Shown here piece by piece: positions 6,683-11,394 of a stretch of DNA of 11,394 nt. Every line of letters starts with the position of its first letter. The first letter of the stretch is position 1. The position numbers and the translations under genes were made by a program. The notes under the pieces were generated by a model, which had not been told where the DNA came from, did no database searches, and worked only from the letters and a program-made list of their open reading frames with translations. Source of the stretch: Sutterella sp. UBA1442 (GTDB taxonomy: Bacteria; Pseudomonadota; Gammaproteobacteria; Burkholderiales; Burkholderiaceae_F); assembly GCA_002329575.1 (NCBI GenBank), contig DCTK01000093.1, forward strand, positions 57,101 through 68,494, given 5' to 3'.

Positions 6683-9600
6683 AAGAAAGTATATAAGAAA
6701 TCCCTTCCACGTCATCCAATTCGTCAAGTAGCTCCTGATCAAGGTAAACATCCCAGTCTTTGCTAAAGATCATAGAAGCTTCTTTACCTTTAGCACTGGT
6801 AATAACGCCAACATGACACCCAGCGTCATCGACCGCCGGTCGATGCGCTTCAAGAATCGGTTTTAAGATATCAAAATCAAAGTTGGGATCTTCTGCTCTA
6901 AAGAGAAGCACCACTCCGTTTTTTGCTCGTATTGTGGCAGGAACGTCCAAAGAACGTCCGCTCATGGATACACCGCTCGGAACAAACTTATCTTCTCTTG
7001 CCGAGCCCTTAATGATGACAAGATCATCCAGTTTGACAAGATTACGATAGCGCTTCCAGTCATCTCCATAAAATCTAACCGCCAAACTCCCCGTTCCATC
7101 TTCTAGTGTCACTTGCCCCATAAGACGGCCTTCTTTGTTGAAAGACGACTTGACTTCAGAGGCGATACCGGCAACAGTCGTCAATGGAGGACGTCGCTTG
7201 CCACCCTTGCTACCCGGCTTCACATTAACAATCGGTTTAATGGGACCCGTGAGTTGCTCATCTTGGAATGCTCCGTAGAAATGTCCTCTAAAGACGCACC
7301 CCATCACAGACTGCTCAAGCATTAACTCCTTGTAAGCACTCCAAGGTTTAGCATCAATGTATTCGGGCAACACATCTTCCATGACATCACCAAAAAGACT
7401 TTCCTGCCCGGCATTAGCCGCTTCACTTTCGCTCAAGGTGAGGGCATTATCAACGTTACCTGCAAGTTTTGCACGATTGGGCTCAATGGAGTCAAAGACC
7501 CCTGCATAAATGAAAGAAAGCAACGTGCGCTTAGAGAAATTCGAGCGATCCACACGACGAACCAAATCAAACAAATCTTTGAAGGGACCGTTCGCCTTAC
7601 GTTCTTTCACAATCGCTTCTGCCGCCTCCTTCGGGATGCCCTTGATACCGCCTAAACCGTAGCGGATTCCATTCATTGAAGTCGGCACAAACTTCCAGTC
7701 ACTTTCATTGATATCCGGGCGAAGCACGGAGATACCGTTAAGGTAGCAGTCATCAATCAAATGCTTGAGTTTTTCACCCGAATCCATCGTCAGGCACATA
7801 TTAGCTGCCATAAAGGGTGCTGGATAGTGCACTTTGAGATAAGCCGTCTGATAAGCTACATAGGAATAGGCGCAAGCGTGGGACTTATTGAAACCGTAGC
7901 CTGCGAATTTTTCCATCAAATCGAACAAATCGCCTGCTTTGTCTTCAGCCATGCCGCGCTCAACGGCGCCTTTCACAAAGACCACGCGTTGACGCTTCAT
8001 CTCATCAACTTGCTTTTTACCCATAGCACGACGCAAAAGGTCAGCGCCACCCAGTGAGTAGCCGCCGATGATCTGCGCCACACGCATCACCTGTTCCTGA
8101 TACACCATGATGCCGTAGGTTTCTGCCAACACGGGCTCCAATCGAGGATCCGGGTAAATCACCTCTTTTTGACCGTGTTTACAGGCAATGTAATCCGGGA
8201 TAAGGTCCATCGGCCCCGGACGATACAAGGCGTTTAATGCGATCAGATCCTCCAGGCAGTCGGGTTTCGCGTCTCGCAAAAGTTTGCGCATGCCGTCACT
8301 TTCAAACTGAAAGACTGCACTCGTATTGCCATCTTGGAAGAGCTTATAAGTTGCTTCATCGTCAATCGGGATTTCTTCAAGTTTGAGAGTATTGCTAGGT
8401 TCCAACTGACGGATAAAGCCCATGGCAAACTCTAGAATCGTGAGCGTAGTCAGTCCCAAGAAGTCGAACTTCACAAGACCCGCATTTTCCACGTCTTTTT
8501 TATCAAACTGACTGATGACGTTATCAGGGTTTTCGTCTTGGGAGTAAAGCGGACAGAAGTCCGTGAGTTTACCCGGAGCAATCAGAACGCCCCCTGCGTG
8601 CATACCGAGGTTTCTGACCAAACCTTCCAAAGGCAAAGCCTTGTCCACGAGCTGTGCAACGGTTTCATCTTTTTCGATGAGTTCCTTTAAATCAGGAACA
8701 GTTTCGACAGCTTCAGCTAGGGTAACGTTTTTGCCGGGCTGAGCCGGAATCAGTCGAGAAACTTTGTCGCACAAACTGTAGCTGATCCCTAAAACGCGAC
8801 CGACGTCTCGCACAACCCCTTTGGCGCCCATCGTGCCGAAAGTCGCGATTTGGCTCACAGCCTCTTCGCCGTAACGCTCTTTAACGTAGTTAATCGTTCT
8901 TTGACGATTGTACTGACAGAAGTCCACGTCAAAGTCAGGCATGGACACACGTTCCGGATTTAGGAAACGTTCAAACAGTAAGTCATAGCGCAACGGATCC
9001 ATGTCCGTAATGCGTAACGAATAAGCAACTAATGACCCGGCACCAGAACCGCGTCCCGGTCCCACCGCCACACCATTTCGCTTTGACCAATTAATAAAGT
9101 CTTGCACGATTAAGAAGTAGCCTGGGAACTTCATTCGCTTGATGATGTCAAGCTCAAACTTCAGGCGCTCCTCGTAGCGAGGACGCTGCGCATCGCGCTC
9201 TTTTTCGTTCGGGTACAAGAATTTGAGACGAGCTTCAAGGCCTTCGTGCGAGAGCTGATCAATATAGTCATCCAAACTCATGCCGTCAGGCGTTGGGAAA
9301 ATCGGTAACTGCGGAGAGTTCAATACGTGATCCAAGTTGCAACGTTTGGCAATTTCAACTGTATTAGCGATAGCCGACGGCACATCACTGAAAAGATCTA
9401 TCATCTCTTCAGGCGACTTAAGATATTGGGCTTTGGAGTATATTTGCGGGCGATTCTTATCGGCTAAGACATCACCTCGTGCGATACATACGCGAATATC
9501 ATGAGCATCGAAATCCTCGGGATTTAAAAACTGAATAGGATGCGTTGCAACAACTGGAATATCGAGTTGATCAGCCAAAATTAAGTGGTAGCGAACGACA

Positions 9601-10136
9601 GCTTCATCTTGCTCGCGTCCAGCACGTTGTAGCTCAATAAAGAAACGGTCGGGCCATGCAGCCTTCATCTTTTGGGCCATAGCCAAGGCTTCTTTACCCT
9701 TACCAGCTAAACAGAACTGAGCAAGAATACCTTCCGGGCCTCCCGAGAGAACGATCAGACCTTCGTTTTGCTCCAAAAGCCATTCGAGTTTGGTTTCCCC
9801 TCGGCCCATGTATTGGTTCTTTAACCAGGCTTTTGTGAGAATCTCACAAAGATTTTTGTAGCCGTCATGATTTTCACACAGCACAGCCATGCGGTAAGGC
9901 TTATCACGATCAGCAGGATTTTCAATCACCAAATCGCAACCGACAATGGGTTTGACTCCTGCCTTCATGGCGTGCGTGTAGAAAATCAATCCACCGAAAA
10001 TATTATTGAAGTCTGTCAACCCCAATGCACCGACATTTTGTTCTTTGACTTTACCGATGGCTGAATCCAATCGTACCGTGCTGTCGGTGACGGAGAATTC
10101 AGAGTGCATACGAAGGTGAACAAATCGAGGGTTCAT
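6681..10136 (-). CDS. dnaE: DNA polymerase III alpha subunit
   Basis: A 1151-residue replicative polymerase, near E. coli DnaE (1160). The N-terminal PHP domain begins PRFVHLRMHSEF (3-14). The palm holds GPGRGSGAGSLVAYSL and the catalytic acidic pair in PDFDVDF (Asp401 and Asp403, 400-406), with the third acidic residue Asp558 in FDFLGL. The fingers/thumb region includes RPGPMDLIP, GIMVYQEQVM and FNKSHACAYSYVAYQTAYLK. A helix-hairpin-helix region lies near 830-870. QESLF at 911-915 is a beta-clamp-binding motif, and an OB domain follows near 983-1040. I chose the ATG at 10136, which fits the family start; an in-frame TTG at 10142 lies closer to the AGG (five versus eleven bases) and would add two residues. 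Complete and intact, with no LPS role: a core chromosomal gene beside the surface-sugar cluster. Confidence 0.97.
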   Translation of the reverse strand: MNPRFVHLRMHSEFSVTDSTVRLDSAIGKVKEQNVGALGLTDFNNIFGGLIFYTHAMKAGVKPIVGCDLVIENPADRDKPYRMAVLCENHDGYKNLCEILTKAWLKNQYMGRGETKLEWLLEQNEGLIVLSGGPEGILAQFCLAGKGKEALAMAQKMKAAWPDRFFIELQRAGREQDEAVVRYHLILADQLDIPVVATHPIQFLNPEDFDAHDIRVCIARGDVLADKNRPQIYSKAQYLKSPEEMIDLFSDVPSAIANTVEIAKRCNLDHVLNSPQLPIFPTPDGMSLDDYIDQLSHEGLEARLKFLYPNEKERDAQRPRYEERLKFELDIIKRMKFPGYFLIVQDFINWSKRNGVAVGPGRGSGAGSLVAYSLRITDMDPLRYDLLFERFLNPERVSMPDFDVDFCQYNRQRTINYVKERYGEEAVSQIATFGTMGAKGVVRDVGRVLGISYSLCDKVSRLIPAQPGKNVTLAEAVETVPDLKELIEKDETVAQLVDKALPLEGLVRNLGMHAGGVLIAPGKLTDFCPLYSQDENPDNVISQFDKKDVENAGLVKFDFLGLTTLTILEFAMGFIRQLEPSNTLKLEEIPIDDEATYKLFQDGNTSAVFQFESDGMRKLLRDAKPDCLEDLIALNALYRPGPMDLIPDYIACKHGQKEVIYPDPRLEPVLAETYGIMVYQEQVMRVAQIIGGYSLGGADLLRRAMGKKQVDEMKRQRVVFVKGAVERGMAEDKAGDLFDLMEKFAGYGFNKSHACAYSYVAYQTAYLKVHYPAPFMAANMCLTMDSGEKLKHLIDDCYLNGISVLRPDINESDWKFVPTSMNGIRYGLGGIKGIPKEAAEAIVKERKANGPFKDLFDLVRRVDRSNFSKRTLLSFIYAGVFDSIEPNRAKLAGNVDNALTLSESEAANAGQESLFGDVMEDVLPEYIDAKPWSAYKELMLEQSVMGCVFRGHFYGAFQDEQLTGPIKPIVNVKPGSKGGKRRPPLTTVAGIASEVKSSFNKEGRLMGQVTLEDGTGSLAVRFYGDDWKRYRNLVKLDDLVIIKGSAREDKFVPSGVSMSGRSLDVPATIRAKNGVVLLFRAEDPNFDFDILKPILEAHRPAVDDAGCHVGVITSAKGKEASMIFSKDWDVYLDQELLDELDDVEGISYILS

Positions 10137-10171
10137 AAACAAAAATACCTACTTCTCAAGTACAACACAGA

Positions 10172-10197
10172 AGAACACCCATGATAATAAGTGTCCT
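10172..10197. repeat. Imperfect inverted repeat upstream of dnaE
   Basis: AGAACAC (10172-10178) and GTGTCCT (10191-10197) can pair over seven positions with one G-T wobble (AGGACAC/GTGTTCT on the minus strand), around a 12-nt AT-rich spacer. It lies 36-61 bases ahead of the dnaE ATG in the gap after the acyltransferase gene. It could be an operator-like site, a leader hairpin or chance; no T tract follows, so it is not a clear terminator. I saw no convincing sigma-70 promoter in this gap. Confidence 0.25.
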
Positions 10198-10238
10198 GAT
10201 TTAAAATTCCCACTCATTTGTTGCATAAAACAGTTACA

Positions 10239-11394
10239 TCATTCCCTTTTCTTTTCAAATTCCTTAATCCTTTCATCTATTTCAGGCCATACAAACCGAT
10301 ACCCAAACGGCGATAAATGATCGTCATCTCGATACAATTGCAACACCTCACGAAAAACCTGACACCTCCCGTTGAGACATAATTTCGCTTGTGCATCAAC
10401 TATTTTGACATTCGGCCATTTAGAAGCCTCTTCCTGCAAAATTTGACGAGTAAGTCTCTCTTCATCCGAGACTTCTTTTGAATCGAACATACAGAGAGTT
10501 TCGTCTTTATCTCCTAAATTTATTCGTTGGAACTTCCAAGTTAAACAATATTTGTAATTTTCTGGAACTGTTGGATTATCTAAGACAACAATAACCTTTT
10601 TATTCAATTCTTTTAATTCTTTAAAAGTTTCATGCCAATGATTTCGGAATACTTCCTCTTTGTTCCACTTAGAGTTCGTCTTAGAAATCATTTCTTTGTC
10701 TAGATAATTTGCCCAATATCCAAAAAGGACGATGATTTCAAGTTCCGGAGTCTGCCTCAACGAATCCCAAAATTGGTGAGTTAATTTATGCAACTCTGCG
10801 TCGTCTTCTTTCAATCGCAATACATTCTCAAAAATTACCGCTCCATGATTTCCAACTAAATATAATGGTTCGCTTTGATTGGAACGTAAATAGTTCCACA
10901 ATAAAATTGCATGAGAATCTCCAAACACAATAGTATTGGGTTGATCTCCGCGCTTTTGGCAAATATGGAATCCCTTACCTAAAGTCTTAATACATTCCGA
11001 ATCATAGGGTTCAAACGAGTAATACTCTGTTCTTACATCTCTTGTTTCTTCGCTCTGATTAGATAACATCCAAGTTTCTAAGACTTTATTTTTGCGTATC
11101 AGTTCCTTAGTCCCTAACGTCGAAATCGCCATCACCAAAACAAGAACCAAAACCAAACGCCAAGTTGCTTTCTTTGATCTCATCGGGCGTTCAATCAACG
11201 TATAAGTCAAATATGCAAAAATAAAAGACAAAAGGACAATAGTTACCATTAAAACTCCAGTTGGCAGTCTTCCCCCTAAATTGTTCCTTACAATAGAAAT
11301 TAAAGGCCAATGCCACAAGTACAGTGGATAACTGATTAAACCGATGAATACTGCTGCCTTGTTGGCAAAAATTCTTTTATTCAACAACGATTCA
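10239..11394 (-). CDS. OafA/YrhL-type acyltransferase with C-terminal SGNH domain, 5' end cut off
   Basis: The frame runs open off the right edge, leaving 384 residues of a protein that in this family is usually about 620-680 long. The visible part starts in the last membrane segments of the acyltransferase-3 domain: FIGLISYPLYLWHWPLISI is its conserved late motif, followed by helices around GVLMVTIVLLSFIFAYLTY and WRLVLVLVLVMAIS. A soluble SGNH hydrolase-like domain follows, with the nucleophile block VFGDSHAILLWNY and the catalytic Asp/His block DDDHLSPFGY near the C-terminus. Such fusions pass acetyl groups across the inner membrane onto O-antigen, core or other surface glycans. The TTG at 11387 is not a start, since the homologous domain continues upstream. 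The gene is much more A/T-rich than dnaE, which it precedes on the same strand. The glycan it modifies is unknown. Confidence 0.9.
   Translation of the reverse strand, partial: ESLLNKRIFANKAAVFIGLISYPLYLWHWPLISIVRNNLGGRLPTGVLMVTIVLLSFIFAYLTYTLIERPMRSKKATWRLVLVLVLVMAISTLGTKELIRKNKVLETWMLSNQSEETRDVRTEYYSFEPYDSECIKTLGKGFHICQKRGDQPNTIVFGDSHAILLWNYLRSNQSEPLYLVGNHGAVIFENVLRLKEDDAELHKLTHQFWDSLRQTPELEIIVLFGYWANYLDKEMISKTNSKWNKEEVFRNHWHETFKELKELNKKVIVVLDNPTVPENYKYCLTWKFQRINLGDKDETLCMFDSKEVSDEERLTRQILQEEASKWPNVKIVDAQAKLCLNGRCQVFREVLQLYRDDDHLSPFGYRFVWPEIDERIKEFEKKRE

Noticed and set aside
6521..6766. 81-codon + strand frame starting at the poly-G ATG
   Set aside because: It runs antisense into the end of dnaE, has no recognisable motif, no clear Shine-Dalgarno, and a low-complexity Lys-rich middle from the A9 tract. 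Kept only as context for the poly-G finding.
7761..8057. 98-codon + strand frame inside dnaE
   Set aside because: Antisense shadow of the well-conserved dnaE coding sequence; no independent support.
1..11394. CRISPR arrays, tRNA/rRNA genes, insertion sequences, JUMPstart/ops element
   Set aside because: I looked for regular direct repeats, transposase motifs, tRNA-like arms and the GGCGGTAG ops core, and found none I could support.

Overview
This window looks like a lipopolysaccharide (LPS) core/O-antigen assembly locus of a Gram-negative bacterium, next to the housekeeping replication gene dnaE. DnaE opens with a PRFVHLR-type N-terminus and carries the motif series I associate with betaproteobacterial alpha subunits. 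The modest G+C points to a low-G+C Burkholderiales member, possibly Sutterellaceae-like; that placement is inference from memory, not from a search.

Layout. (1) 1-1500, + strand: the C-terminal end of a GT9 heptosyltransferase-family gene, followed after 12 nt by the O-antigen ligase waaL. (2) 1509-1549: a long, near-perfect hairpin between two convergent genes, probably a shared bidirectional terminator. (3) 4607-1566, - strand: a compact three-gene operon of waaG (core glucosyltransferase I), a small YrbL-family kinase-like protein and a GT4 glycosyltransferase. (4) 4608-4702: a short divergent promoter region with a perfect TATAAT for the rightward unit. (5) 4703-6468, + strand: waaP (core heptose kinase) and a CgtA-family glycosyltransferase resembling Campylobacter beta-1,4-GalNAc transferase. 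(6) 6469-6680: a non-coding gap with a nine-G tract at the base of a GC hairpin, and an A9 tract. (7) 10136-6681, - strand: dnaE, complete. (8) 11394-10239, - strand: the C-terminal half of an OafA-type O-acyltransferase with a fused SGNH domain, cut by the window edge.

How the genes fit together. The GT9 enzyme would add heptose to the inner core. WaaP phosphorylates that heptose. WaaG adds the first outer-core glucose. The GT4 and CgtA-like enzymes are candidates for further core or O-unit sugars. The YrbL-like protein may be a second core kinase. WaaL joins O-antigen to the core, and the OafA-like protein may acylate surface sugars. The enzymes are familiar families, so I do not see a wholly new system. 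The points most worth a second look are the YrbL-like protein inside a core operon, the CgtA-like transferase beside waaP, and the poly-G tract just downstream of it.
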